Of a stretch of DNA of 64,000 bases, positions 45,030-54,834 are shown piece after piece. How positions within the stretch are numbered: position 1 is the first letter of the stretch; each line of letters starts with the position of its first letter. Source of the stretch: Kushneria sinocarnis (lineage in GTDB: Bacteria > Pseudomonadota > Gammaproteobacteria > Pseudomonadales > Halomonadaceae). The notes under the pieces were generated by a model, which was given only the letters and a program-made list of their open reading frames with translations, was not told the DNA's origin and ran no database searches. Position numbers and translations under genes: made by a program. The stretch spans positions 186,001 to 250,000 of the forward strand of contig NZ_RBIN01000005.1 in assembly GCF_003633775.1 (NCBI RefSeq). The letters run 5' to 3'.

Positions 45030-46172
45030 CTACGCCGGCCCGGCGGCCGGCGGCACATGGCCGGCCACGCGACTGTCGGACGGCCGGCGGGACAAGCCGA
45101 GACATTCCAGCACCTCATCAACCGAAGGCTCCCACAGCGTGCGATCATGGTCACCGCGAGGCACAAACCGCAGCGACTTGCGACGCCGGACCAGGGGCAC
45201 GACGGGCACATCGACGGCCGCTGCCAGATGCATCGGCCCGGAATCCGGCGTGACCAGACAGCGCGCCGGCAGCAGCATTGCCGCCAGCTGTCGCAGCGGC
45301 TGCGGCTGGCAGAGCACCCCGTGCGAGGCCATCACCTGCTGACGCTTGAGCCAGTCGCCGAGAGCGTGCTCCTCGGGGCCGAGCACAACAAGATAGCGCT
45401 TGCCCGCGGCTTCCAGTGCCGCGATCAGCTCACGCCAGAAGTCGCGGGAGAAGCGCTTGTCGAGATGACCGCCCACGAACAGGGCGATAAAGGGGAGCGG
45501 CTCGCCGGCGTCGTTCACCGCCAGGCCCAGCGCCTGCAGGGCTGCCCGCCCCCGGCGTTGCTCCGTCTCCGTCAGGGTCATCAGCGGCTGCTGCCGACAG
45601 GGCACGCCCAGCGCAGCCGCGAATCGCGGTACCAGCTCGTAGGCGTGTGACTGGCTGCCGCCGACCTCGATATCGAACCAGCGCGATTCGCCGCGGCTCA
45701 TCCCCATGGTGAATCGGCTGCCGATGAAACGGGTAAAGATGAAGCCGGTCTGCGAGCTCGAACCGACCTGGACGGCCAGATCGTAGCGTCGCCGGCGCAG
45801 TCGCCACAGCAGCCCGACGAACTGCCAGGGCCTGAGGATGGCCCGCCGTGACAGCGCATGACAGCGATCAAGCGGGCGCCCCTCGAACAGCCCGGCGGTG
45901 GTATCGGTCACCAGGCAGTCGAGCTCGGCATGGGGGAAGCGTGCGCGGAAGGCATCGATGGCCGGGGTCATGATCAGCGCATTGCCGATGCGGTAGTTGG
46001 GCCGGATCAGCAGAATGCGATGCACTGGCATGACCCGATCGATCGAGGTCGGCTCGGGTTGACGCAGGCAGCGCCATATCAGCGCCATCAGGTGTCGCCT
46101 GAGGGCCTTTTCGGCGCGCTGCGCCACTCTCTTGAGTACCGTATTGGTGCGAATTCGTGCCAGCAGCGACAT
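45030..46172 (-). CDS. Family 9 glycosyltransferase (heptosyltransferase-like)
   Basis: A protein of 380 residues that probably adds a heptose or related sugar in lipopolysaccharide core assembly on the cytoplasmic side of the inner membrane. The N-terminal domain has ILLIRPNYRIGNALIMTPAIDAFR, the C-terminal one has FVGGHLDKRFSRDFWRELI and the donor-site motif VTPDSGPMHLAAAVDVPVVPL typical of GT9. The ATG at 46172 is preferred to 46235 on weak grounds (GGGGTG upstream). An unusually basic N-terminal stretch of about 45 residues precedes the fold. Confidence 0.85.
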   Translation of the reverse strand: MSLLARIRTNTVLKRVAQRAEKALRRHLMALIWRCLRQPEPTSIDRVMPVHRILLIRPNYRIGNALIMTPAIDAFRARFPHAELDCLVTDTTAGLFEGRPLDRCHALSRRAILRPWQFVGLLWRLRRRRYDLAVQVGSSSQTGFIFTRFIGSRFTMGMSRGESRWFDIEVGGSQSHAYELVPRFAAALGVPCRQQPLMTLTETEQRRGRAALQALGLAVNDAGEPLPFIALFVGGHLDKRFSRDFWRELIAALEAAGKRYLVVLGPEEHALGDWLKRQQVMASHGVLCQPQPLRQLAAMLLPARCLVTPDSGPMHLAAAVDVPVVPLVRRRKSLRFVPRGDHDRTLWEPSVDEVLECLGLSRRPSDSRVAGHVPPAAGPA

Positions 46173-46310
46173 GCAACACCCCGTCATCCGGATCCGGGGA
46201 GCCGGGACGCGCCCGGCTCCCGGCGGGAACATCAAAGCGCGCAGTCTGCCGCTGAAAGCTTAACGCGGTTTTAGAGAGGCCCACCGCGGGCCTCTGCGGT
46301 CACTGACGCC

Positions 46311-48131
46311 TCAGTGCTCCTGCCGGGATTCGGCCGGCTGCTCGCCGAGCCGATGCGCCCGGGCCAGGTTGTGGGCACTGTTGATCAGCCCGACATGGGA
46401 GAAGGCCTGCGGGAAGTTGCCCAGCAGACACTGCTGGATGGGGTGATACTCCTCGGACATCAGTCCGAGATCGTTGCGCACGCCGAGCAGGCGATCAAAC
46501 AGTTCACGGGCCTCATCCCGCCGATCGAGCAGCAGCAGGTTGTCGACCAGCCAGAAACCGCACACCAGAAAGGCTCCTTCCCCTTCGGCCAGGTCGTGCT
46601 TCTTTTTATCCGTGACGAAGCGATAGACGAAGCCGTCTTCCATCAGATCCTGCTGAATCGCCTCGATGGTGCCGACCATGCGGGGATCATCGGCAGGCAG
46701 GAAGCCGACCAGCGGAATCAGCAGCAGCGAGGCATCCAGCGCCTCACCGCCGTAGTACTGCACGAAGGTATTGCGCTCGCGATTGAAGCCGTGTTCACAG
46801 ACATCGTCATGAATCTGCTGGCGCAGCGCCTTCCAGCGCTCCACGTCACCCTCGAGCCCGTGATCCTCGACGCCCTTGATGGCACGATCGATGGCTACCC
46901 ACGCCATCACCTTTGAGTGGGTATAGTGCCGCTCGGGACCGCGCAGCTCCCACAGCCCGGCGCCGGTATCCTGCCAGTGCTGCTCGAGATAGCTCACCAA
47001 CTGACACTGCACCTGCCAGAGATCCTCGTCGGGCTCGAGGTCATGAATACGTCCGACATGCAGGCCGTCCATGACCTCGCCATGAATATCGAGCTGTACC
47101 TGACGATAGGCGCCGTTGCCGATGCGTACCGGGCTGCAGCCGTTGAAGCCGGCAAGCCAGGGCAGCTGCTGCTCGGGCAGACGTCGTTCGCCGGCGATGC
47201 CGTAGATCGGCTGCAGCTTGCCGGGCTCACCGGCTGCCACCCGCAGCAGCCATTGCCGCCAGGCGTAGGCTTCCTCCGTGTAGCCGGAAGAGAGCAGGGC
47301 GTAGAGGGTAAAGGTGGTATCGCGCAGCCAGGTGTAGCGATAGTCCCAGTTGGCCTCGCCGTTGATGCGCTCCGGTAGCGAGCAACTGGCTGCGCCGACC
47401 ATGCCGCCGGTCTGGGCGTCGGTCAGCGCCTTGAGGGTGATCAGCGAGCGCACCACCGGTTCGCGAAACTCGTCATCGACATCGCACCGGGCGCTCCAGT
47501 CGCGCCACCACTGCTCGACCTCCTCCAGCGCCTGCAGGGCATCGCCGACTTCCGGCTCGTCGTTGTGGGACTCGTACCAGGTCAGCACGAAGGGCACCTG
47601 CTCCCCCTCGTTGACGGTAAAGCTGGCCCGCGAGTGGCCATCGCCATCCTCCAGCGGAAACGGTGCCCACAGGCGCAGGACATCCGGTCCGGAGATGGCC
47701 GACATGCCGTGCTCGCCATGACGCACCAGCGGCGTGACATCGCCGTAATCGAAGCGAAACAGGGTATCGCACTGCATCTCCACGCTGCCGCTGCGTCCCT
47801 CGACGACCCGCATCAGATCGATGGTGGTTTCGCCATCCTGACACACCGGCATGAAATCGATGACCGCCACACGGCCATCAGCGGTTTCGAACTGCGTTTC
47901 CAGCACCAGCGTCTCGCCCCGATAGCGACGCGAGCGAGCGGTCACCTCCGCGGTCGGCGCAATCTGCCAAAAGCCGTTGTCCCGGGTGCCGAGCAGCGAG
48001 GCACAACAGGCATCGGAATCGAAACGAGGCATGCACAGCCATTCGACCGAGGCATCGCGATCGATCAGCGCGCTGGTGCGCATGTTGCCAATGAAGCCGT
48101 AATCCTCGATCCGCTTGTCAGCAGCCTCCAT
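46311..48131 (-). CDS. Glycoside hydrolase family 15 protein
   Basis: A cytoplasmic protein of 606 residues. It starts with IEDYGFIGNMRTSALIDRDASVEWLCMPRFDSDACCASLLG, the conserved N-terminal domain of bacterial GH15 proteins, and the (alpha/alpha)6 part has NWDYRYTWLRDTTFTLYALL with the expected catalytic acid region later. Members hydrolyse alpha-glucosides (glucoamylase, glucodextranase) or trehalose. The ATG at 48131 has AGGAG nine bases upstream and is preferred to 48257. It is divergent from the ThDP-enzyme operon. The substrate is undecided between trehalose and an alpha-glucan. Confidence 0.88.
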   Translation of the reverse strand: MEAADKRIEDYGFIGNMRTSALIDRDASVEWLCMPRFDSDACCASLLGTRDNGFWQIAPTAEVTARSRRYRGETLVLETQFETADGRVAVIDFMPVCQDGETTIDLMRVVEGRSGSVEMQCDTLFRFDYGDVTPLVRHGEHGMSAISGPDVLRLWAPFPLEDGDGHSRASFTVNEGEQVPFVLTWYESHNDEPEVGDALQALEEVEQWWRDWSARCDVDDEFREPVVRSLITLKALTDAQTGGMVGAASCSLPERINGEANWDYRYTWLRDTTFTLYALLSSGYTEEAYAWRQWLLRVAAGEPGKLQPIYGIAGERRLPEQQLPWLAGFNGCSPVRIGNGAYRQVQLDIHGEVMDGLHVGRIHDLEPDEDLWQVQCQLVSYLEQHWQDTGAGLWELRGPERHYTHSKVMAWVAIDRAIKGVEDHGLEGDVERWKALRQQIHDDVCEHGFNRERNTFVQYYGGEALDASLLLIPLVGFLPADDPRMVGTIEAIQQDLMEDGFVYRFVTDKKKHDLAEGEGAFLVCGFWLVDNLLLLDRRDEARELFDRLLGVRNDLGLMSEEYHPIQQCLLGNFPQAFSHVGLINSAHNLARAHRLGEQPAESRQEH

Positions 48132-48694
48132 GCCGAATTCTCCTGTCAGTGATGAAGCGGTGAAGCGCTCATCTGCGCTCGTGAGCATGGCGTTCGAATG
48201 ACCCCGGATAACGCAGACACTGTCATTTTGGAAAGACATGCCCTGAAGAAGGTGCATGCGTCCTGGCTGAAAGTTCGGTGTCGATGCGGCTGCAGGGCTT
48301 CGATAGTGAAGCAGCTGTATAGCAACACCACGAGGCGATTCGCTGCCCGGTTCGAAACGGGAAACGCCCTTTGGACCCCTTTCACCCTTCGAATTCCCTT
48401 GTAACCGGTACGATGCAGACGATACACCGGCTGCGAGACATCATTTACCTAACGATACATGAAGCCACCAGGATGATTCGAAAGGCCATTCTTTCTCAAC
48501 CATCGAGCCGCGCACAGTGGTTGAATTTTTTTCATTTCATGTTTTCCGGAACCATCATCTTAAATTGATTTTAAGCTAGGCTCGCGTGCAATGAACACCC
48601 GAGCAGCCACACTCACACACGGCAATCTTCGCATCAGCACAGGGCCATCGCTGCCCTGCACATGACTATCGTGACCCTGCATGGAGGCAACGGC
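48132..48694. other. Divergent intergenic region
   Basis: 563 bp between the GH15 gene and the ThDP enzyme without a convincing gene. A 17-bp palindrome CTTAAA-TTGAT-TTTAAG lies at 48559-48575, about 120 bp before the ThDP gene, and could be an operator or part of the promoter. The rest shows no clear feature. Confidence 0.45.
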
Positions 48695-50497
48695 ATGAGT
48701 GACACGGAAAACGTCAGTGACTTTCTGCTCAATCGACTATCGCAATGGGGCATTCATCGCATCTACGGCTATGCCGGTGATGGCATCAACGACATCATGG
48801 GGGCACTGGATCGAGCCGGTGATCGCTTTGATTTCATTCAGACCCGTCATGAGGAAATGGCAGCCTTCATGGCCACTGCGCATGCCAAGTTTACCGATGA
48901 AGTCGGCGTATGCATGGCAACTTCCGGCCCGGGCGCGATCCATCTGCTCAATGGTCTTTACGATGCCAAGAAGGACCATCGCCCGGTGGTCGCCATCATC
49001 GGTCAGCAGGCCCGCTCGGCACTGGGCGGCGACTATCAGCAGGAAGTCGATCTGACGGCGCTTTACAAGGATGTCGCCAACGAGTACGTCCACCGCGCCA
49101 ATACGCCGGCTCAGGTACGCCATCTGATCGATCGCTGCTTTCGCATTGCGATGTCGGCCCGTACGGTAACGGCGCTGATCATTCCCAACGATCTGCAGAC
49201 CCAGCCGGCGGTGGAAACGCCCGCGCATGCCCACGGCACGGTGCACTCCGGCGTGGGGACGCCGACACCCTATACGGTGCCTCAGCAGGAGGATCTCAAG
49301 CGCGCCGCCCAGGTACTCAACGAAGGACAGCGCGTGGGTATTCTGGTCGGTGCCGGCGCGCTGCATGCCACTGATGAAGTAATGCAGCTGGCCGATGTAC
49401 TGGGCGCCGGAGTTGCCAAGGCACTGCTGGGTCGAGCCGCGCTGCCCGATGATCTACCGTACGTGACCGGCTCGATCGGCCTGCTGGGCACCAATCCCAG
49501 CTGGGAGATGATGGCCAATTGCGACACCCTGTTGATGATTGGTTCGACCTTCCCGTACTCGGAATTTCTGCCCGAGGAAGGCCAGGCCCGCGGGGTGCAG
49601 ATCGATATCGACGGTCGCATGCTGAGCATGCGCTACCCCATGGAGGTCAATCTGGTCGGCGACAGCGCCGCCACCATCCGCGAGCTGCTGCCGTATCTCG
49701 AACGCAAGCAGGATCGCAGCTGGCGCGAACACATCGAACACAGCGTCAGCCGCTGGTGGGAGGTGCTCGAGGAGCGCGCCATGGCCGATGCCGATCCGGT
49801 CAATCCGCAGCGCGTCTTTTGGGAACTGTCGCCAAAGCTGCCCGATAACTGCATTCTCACCAGCGACTCCGGCTCGGCGGCCAACTGGTACGCCCGTGAT
49901 CTCAAGCTGCGCCGCGGCATGATGGCCTCGCTGTCGGGTGGTCTGGCCACCATGGGCAACGGCGTGCCCTACGCCATCGCTGCCAAGTTCGCCTATCCCG
50001 ATCGGCCGGTAATTGCGCTGGTCGGCGACGGCGCCATGCAGATGGCCGGCAACGCCGAGCTGATCACTATCGCCAATTTCTGGAAGCGCTGGGATGATCC
50101 GCGGCTGGTGATCATGGTGCTCAACAACCAGGACCTGAACCAGGTGACCTGGGAGATGCGCGCCCAGGTGGGCGATCCCAAGTATCCCGGCTCGCAGGAT
50201 CTGCCGGACTTCCCCTACGCCCAGTACGCCGAGCTGCTGGGGTTGCAGGGCATTCGCGTCGACGAACCCGATGCCCTTGCCGACGCCTGGGAGCGGGCGC
50301 TGAATGCCGATCGGCCCACGGTACTGGAGGTAATCACCGACCCGAACGTGCCGCCGATTCCGCCACACATCAAACGCGCCCAGGCCAAAGCCTACATGTC
50401 GGCGCTGATTCACGGTGATCCGGACTCGATGGGCATCGTCAAGGAGTCGTTCCGGCAGTTCTCCAACAGTATCGTGCCGAAGCTTCGCGGTCACTGA
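48695..50497 (+). CDS. Thiamine-diphosphate enzyme, pyruvate-oxidase-like
   Basis: A protein of 600 residues with the three domains of the acetolactate-synthase/pyruvate-oxidase family. The activating glutamate lies in RHEEMAAFMA (residues 51-60) and the ThDP/Mg loop is GDGAMQMAGNAELITIANF with the later N-N pair (VLNNQDLNQ). The closest type is the group called pyruvate oxidase or thiamine-pyrophosphate-requiring protein (YdaP/PoxB-like). It probably decarboxylates a 2-oxo acid. GGAGG seven bases before the ATG at 48695 decides the start over 48662. It heads a run with an enolase-superfamily gene 15 bp downstream. Confidence 0.85.
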   Translation: MSDTENVSDFLLNRLSQWGIHRIYGYAGDGINDIMGALDRAGDRFDFIQTRHEEMAAFMATAHAKFTDEVGVCMATSGPGAIHLLNGLYDAKKDHRPVVAIIGQQARSALGGDYQQEVDLTALYKDVANEYVHRANTPAQVRHLIDRCFRIAMSARTVTALIIPNDLQTQPAVETPAHAHGTVHSGVGTPTPYTVPQQEDLKRAAQVLNEGQRVGILVGAGALHATDEVMQLADVLGAGVAKALLGRAALPDDLPYVTGSIGLLGTNPSWEMMANCDTLLMIGSTFPYSEFLPEEGQARGVQIDIDGRMLSMRYPMEVNLVGDSAATIRELLPYLERKQDRSWREHIEHSVSRWWEVLEERAMADADPVNPQRVFWELSPKLPDNCILTSDSGSAANWYARDLKLRRGMMASLSGGLATMGNGVPYAIAAKFAYPDRPVIALVGDGAMQMAGNAELITIANFWKRWDDPRLVIMVLNNQDLNQVTWEMRAQVGDPKYPGSQDLPDFPYAQYAELLGLQGIRVDEPDALADAWERALNADRPTVLEVITDPNVPPIPPHIKRAQAKAYMSALIHGDPDSMGIVKESFRQFSNSIVPKLRGH

Positions 50498-50512
50498 AGG
50501 GAGTACGGCGAC

Positions 50513-51613
50513 ATGAGCCGGACACACGTACCCGTCGAGGACGTGGCGGTCAGTGCCTATACGATTCCCACCGACGAGCCGGAATCCGATGGCACCCTGG
50601 CGTGGGACTCGACCACCATGGTGCTGGTCGAGCTCACCGCCGGGGGCTGCACCGGGCTGGGTTACACCTATGGGGACCCGGCCTGCGCCACCCTGATCCG
50701 CGACAAGCTCGCCGCTATCGTGCGCGGTCGCAACGCAATGGCCCAGCGCGAATGCTGGCTGAAGATGGTCGAGGCGATTCGCAATCTCGGTCGCCCGGGG
50801 ATCTGCTCGATGGCGATCGCCGCGGTCGATATCGCCCTGTGGGACCTCAAGGCCCGACTGCTGAAAGTCCCCCTGGTCACACTGCTGGGCGCCCTCCGTG
50901 AATCGGTGCCGATCTATGGCAGCGGCGGCTTCACCTCCTGTTCGCTGGATCGGCTGCGCGAGCAGCTGGGCGGCTGGGTAGCCGCCGATATCCCGCGGGT
51001 AAAGATGAAGATCGGCCGGCATCCCGATCAGGATCCGGAGCGCATTCGCGAGGCCCGCGATGCGATTGGCCCGGATGCCGAGCTCTACGTCGACGCCAAT
51101 GGCGCCTACACGCGCAAGCAGGCACTGGCCATGGCGGAGCGGGAGTTCGTCACCCACGGGGTGAGCTGGTACGAGGAGCCGGTCTCCTCCGACGATCCGG
51201 AAGGATTGAAACTGCTGCGTGACCGCTGCCCCGGCGGCATCGAGATCTCCACCGGCGAATACGGCTACGACCTTCCGTACTTCCGTCATCTGCTCGAAGG
51301 GCAGAGGGTGGATGTGCTGCAGGCCGATGCCACTCGCTGCGGCGGGATTACCGGCTTTCTCGATGTCGCCGCACTGTGCGATGCGTGGAACATTCCGCTG
51401 TCATCGCACACCGCGCCGGCCGTTCATCTCCACCCGGGCTGCTGCGCCAAACAGGTTCGCCATCTGGAGTACTTTCACGACCACGCCCGGATCGAGTCGA
51501 TGCTGTTCGAGGACAACATCGGCCCGGTCGAGGGGCGGCTGCGCCCCAATCTTGCCCGTCCCGGGCTGGGCCTGACGCTGCGTCGCGAGGAGGCCGAGCG
51601 CTACCGAATCTGA
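50513..51613 (+). CDS. Enolase-superfamily protein (mandelate racemase type)
   Basis: A protein of 366 residues. The N-terminal capping domain is followed by a TIM barrel with the residues expected of the mandelate racemase subgroup: K164-M-K166, metal ligands D194, E221 and E249, and the D272/H299 pair (SSHT). With both the KxK lysine and the D-H dyad, it could be a racemase or a sugar-acid dehydratase. The sequence does not match a subgroup I can name. It lies 15 bp after the ThDP enzyme and 97 bp before an FAD/Fe-S oxidoreductase, so a sugar-acid pathway is possible. Confidence 0.83.
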   Translation: MSRTHVPVEDVAVSAYTIPTDEPESDGTLAWDSTTMVLVELTAGGCTGLGYTYGDPACATLIRDKLAAIVRGRNAMAQRECWLKMVEAIRNLGRPGICSMAIAAVDIALWDLKARLLKVPLVTLLGALRESVPIYGSGGFTSCSLDRLREQLGGWVAADIPRVKMKIGRHPDQDPERIREARDAIGPDAELYVDANGAYTRKQALAMAEREFVTHGVSWYEEPVSSDDPEGLKLLRDRCPGGIEISTGEYGYDLPYFRHLLEGQRVDVLQADATRCGGITGFLDVAALCDAWNIPLSSHTAPAVHLHPGCCAKQVRHLEYFHDHARIESMLFEDNIGPVEGRLRPNLARPGLGLTLRREEAERYRI

Positions 51614-51710
51614 CACTCCCGGATCGACCTGACCGCCGCGCCCTCAGCCAGGCGCGGCCAACCCGGGCGGTGTCCTCATCAGTCGATCATCACCACAATG
51701 CAAGGAGGCC

Positions 51711-54700
51711 ATGGTGAGCGAAGTACAAGGCAGCGCGCCCAAGGAGCGCGTTTCGCATGACTACCAGGATCTGGCCGAGGAACTCGCCGCGAACATCGAG
51801 GGCGAAGCGCGTTTCGATGCCGGTTCGCGCGCCCTCTATGCCAACGACGCCTCGAACTATCGACAGCCGCCGATCGGCGTCACCCTGCCCCGCACCGTCG
51901 ACGACATTCTCGCCATCCACCGCATCTGTCACGCCCGTGGCGTCCCCATCCTGTCTCGTGGCGCAGGCACCAGCCTCTCCGGCGAGACGGTCAATCACGC
52001 CGTGGTCATCGATCACTCCAGGTATCTCGATCACGTGGTCAGCATCGATGCCGACCATCGGCTGGTCACGGTGGAAGGCGGTACCGTCAACGACAAGGTC
52101 AATCAGGCGCTGGCGCCCTGGAACCTGCTTTTCCCGCCCGACCCCTCCACCCACGAGTGGTGCACCATCGGCGGCAACGTCGGCAACAACTCCTGCGGCG
52201 TGCACTCGGTTCAGGCCCAGTTCTACGGCCACGGCCCGCGCACCTGCGATAACGTGCATTCGCTCGACATCGTCACCTACGACGGTGTGCGCATGACGCT
52301 GAAGGATCACTACAGCGAGGAGGAGATTGAGCAGGTCATTCAGGCCGGCGGGCGTCAGGGCGAAATCTTTGCGAAGCTGCGCGATCTGCGCGACCGCTAC
52401 GCCGATCGCATCCGCGAGCGTTTCCCGAAGATCGAGCACATGCCGCGGCGCGTGTCGGGCTATAACCTCGACAATCTGCTGCCGGAGAACGGGTTCAACC
52501 TCGCTGCTGCGCTGTGCGGCACCGAGGGCACCTGCGCCACCCTGCTGCATGCGACCCTCAAACTGACCGAGAATGTCCACCATCGCACCCTGGTGGTGAT
52601 CGGTTTCGAGGATGTCGGCGCCGCCGGCGACCATGTGCCGGCAATCATGAAGTCCAGACCGATCGCGCTGGAGGCGATCGACAAGCTGCTGTTCGACGAT
52701 GAGAAACAGCAGCACATGCACGAGGAAGAACTCCAGCGGCTGCCGGATGGCAACGCCTACCTGATGGTCGAGTTCGGCGGCCGCGACAGGGAAGACACCC
52801 ACCGCCAGGCCAATGCCCTGCTCGATGAGATGCGGCGTGAAAAGGGCAAAAGCGCGCCGAAGGGCCATCAGATCGTCGATGACCCCACCCAGGCCGGCAA
52901 GATCTGGGCCGTGCGCAAGGCCGGACTGGGCGCTACCGCCTTTCCACCGCCGGATCAGGACTCGCACTGGCCCGGCTGGGAAGATTCCGCGGTCCCGCCG
53001 GATCAGGTCGGCGACTACGTGCGCGATCTGCACAAGCTCTATGACAAGTATGACTACAAGGGAGCGCTCTACGGCCACTTCGGCCAGGGCTGCATTCACT
53101 CGCGCATCAATTTCGACCTGCAGTCCGAGGAAGGCGCGCGCCAGTATCGCGCCTTTGCCGAGGAAGCTGCCGACCTGGTGACCGCCTACGGCGGCTCGCT
53201 CTCCGGTGAGCACGGCGATGGTCAGGCACGCGGTGAACTGCTGAATCGCATGTACGGCAATGAGCTGGTCGACGCCTTTCGCGAGTTCAAGGCGATCTGG
53301 GACCCGCAGTGGAAGATGAACCCCGGCAAGGTGGTCGATCCGTGGCGGATGGACGAAAACCTGCGCATGATCGAGTACAGCCCGCGCGAGCCGAGTACCC
53401 GGTTCGCCTTTCCGCAGGATCACCGCCACTTCTCCAACGTGGCGATGCGCTGCGTCGGCGTCGGCAAGTGCCGCAGCGATGACAGCGGCACCATGTGTCC
53501 GAGTTACATGGTCACCCACGAGGAGAAACACTCAACCCGCGGCCGCGCCCGGCTGCTGATGGAGATGATGCAGGGTGATGTCATCACCGACGGCTGGCAG
53601 TCGGAAGAGGTGCGCGAGTCGCTCGATCTCTGTCTGGCATGCAAGGGGTGCAAGAACGACTGTCCGGTCAACGTCGACATGGCGACCTACAAGGCCGAGT
53701 TCCTGTCGCACTACTACGAACAGCATCGCCGACCACGCAACCACTATATCTTCGGTTTCATTGATCGCTGGTCGCGGCTGGCCTCGAAACTGCCGGCAGT
53801 CACCAACTTCGTCACCCGCACCCCGGGATTGCGCCACCTGGTCAGGAAGGCCGCCAGCGTACCGCAGCAGCGCGCCATGCCGCAGTATGCGCCGGAGACC
53901 TTCAAGACGTGGTTTGCCAAACGCCCGCTGGTCAATCCCGAAGCCATGCCGGTGATGCTGTGGGCGGACACCTTCACCAACCACTTCTATCCCGACACTG
54001 CCCAAGCAGCGGTCGAGGTACTCGAGGACGCCGGCTACCAGGTGATCATTCCCTCCGAGGGGATCTGCTGCGGCCGACCGCTGTATGACTTCGGCCTGTT
54101 GGATAACGCCAAAGCCTATCTGCAGCGACTGATGACCCAGCTGGGCAACGTGATCGATGCCGAAATCCCCATCGTCGGGCTGGAACCCTCCTGTATTTCG
54201 GTGTTCCGCGACGAGCTCGCCAATCTCTTCCCCGACGATCCCCGGGCGCAGAAGCTCAGCCGCAACAGCCTGATGTTCAGCGAGTTTCTAATGGAGCGGG
54301 TCGACGACTACCAGCCGCCGAAGCTCGATCGCAAGGCGCTGGTGCATGGCCACTGCCACCACAAGTCCGCACTGCACATGCAGGCGGAAAACCGGCTGCT
54401 CGAGCGCATGGGGCTGGATTACGAGGTGCTCGATTCGGGCTGCTGCGGCATGGCCGGCTCGTTCGGCTTCGAGGAGGGCAAGTACGACGTCTCCATCGGC
54501 GCCGGTGAACGGGTGCTGTTGCCGCGGGTGCGCGAAGCCGACGATCAGACCCTGATCATTGCCAACGGCTTCAGCTGCCGCGAGCAGATCGAGCAGACCA
54601 CACCGCGCAGTGCCCTGCACATCGCCGAGGTGATGCAGATGGCCCTGCACCAGCGGCCCGTCACCCATGAGCCGCCCGAACGCGAGATCACCCGCAACCG

Positions 54701-54800
54701 CGCCCGGGCCCAGAGTCGTGCCAATCAGCGCGCCGCGCTGGCCACCGGGGCGATCGCCGCCGGCGGTCTGCTACTCTGGAAACTGAGCCGCCGGAATTGA
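51711..54800 (+). CDS. FAD/Fe-S oxidoreductase with a C-terminal membrane anchor
   Basis: A protein of 1029 residues. The order is an FAD-binding PCMH domain (LSRGAGTSLSGETVNHAVVID, GNVGNNSCGVHS), an FAD-oxidase C domain (LSGEHGDGQARGELL), two ferredoxin cysteine clusters (CVGVGKC with C-P-S-Y, then CLACKGCKNDCP), and CCG domains (GICCGRPLYDFG, SGCCGMAGSFGF). This is the fused GlcD/GlcF or YdiJ-type layout that oxidizes a 2-hydroxy acid such as lactate or 2-hydroxyglutarate. It ends with a basic stretch and a hydrophobic segment (ATGAIAAGGLLLW) before SRRN, a probable membrane anchor. AAGGAGG lies only two bases before the ATG, so the GTG at 51714 is a good alternative start. Confidence 0.88.
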   Translation: MVSEVQGSAPKERVSHDYQDLAEELAANIEGEARFDAGSRALYANDASNYRQPPIGVTLPRTVDDILAIHRICHARGVPILSRGAGTSLSGETVNHAVVIDHSRYLDHVVSIDADHRLVTVEGGTVNDKVNQALAPWNLLFPPDPSTHEWCTIGGNVGNNSCGVHSVQAQFYGHGPRTCDNVHSLDIVTYDGVRMTLKDHYSEEEIEQVIQAGGRQGEIFAKLRDLRDRYADRIRERFPKIEHMPRRVSGYNLDNLLPENGFNLAAALCGTEGTCATLLHATLKLTENVHHRTLVVIGFEDVGAAGDHVPAIMKSRPIALEAIDKLLFDDEKQQHMHEEELQRLPDGNAYLMVEFGGRDREDTHRQANALLDEMRREKGKSAPKGHQIVDDPTQAGKIWAVRKAGLGATAFPPPDQDSHWPGWEDSAVPPDQVGDYVRDLHKLYDKYDYKGALYGHFGQGCIHSRINFDLQSEEGARQYRAFAEEAADLVTAYGGSLSGEHGDGQARGELLNRMYGNELVDAFREFKAIWDPQWKMNPGKVVDPWRMDENLRMIEYSPREPSTRFAFPQDHRHFSNVAMRCVGVGKCRSDDSGTMCPSYMVTHEEKHSTRGRARLLMEMMQGDVITDGWQSEEVRESLDLCLACKGCKNDCPVNVDMATYKAEFLSHYYEQHRRPRNHYIFGFIDRWSRLASKLPAVTNFVTRTPGLRHLVRKAASVPQQRAMPQYAPETFKTWFAKRPLVNPEAMPVMLWADTFTNHFYPDTAQAAVEVLEDAGYQVIIPSEGICCGRPLYDFGLLDNAKAYLQRLMTQLGNVIDAEIPIVGLEPSCISVFRDELANLFPDDPRAQKLSRNSLMFSEFLMERVDDYQPPKLDRKALVHGHCHHKSALHMQAENRLLERMGLDYEVLDSGCCGMAGSFGFEEGKYDVSIGAGERVLLPRVREADDQTLIIANGFSCREQIEQTTPRSALHIAEVMQMALHQRPVTHEPPEREITRNRARAQSRANQRAALATGAIAAGGLLLWKLSRRN

Positions 54801-54834
54801 CACTACAGGACAGGCAATGCAGGAGTAATCTCTC

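Noticed and set aside
48371-48568. Plus-strand ORF of 65 codons between the GH15 and ThDP genes
   Set aside because: No ribosome site, low coding character and no recognisable product; it lies in the promoter region.
49454-53531. Two open frames of more than 600 codons on the minus strand (49454-51289 and 51690-53531)
   Set aside because: They lie opposite the ThDP, enolase-superfamily and FAD/Fe-S genes, whose motifs are clear; the antisense products look like low-complexity translations.
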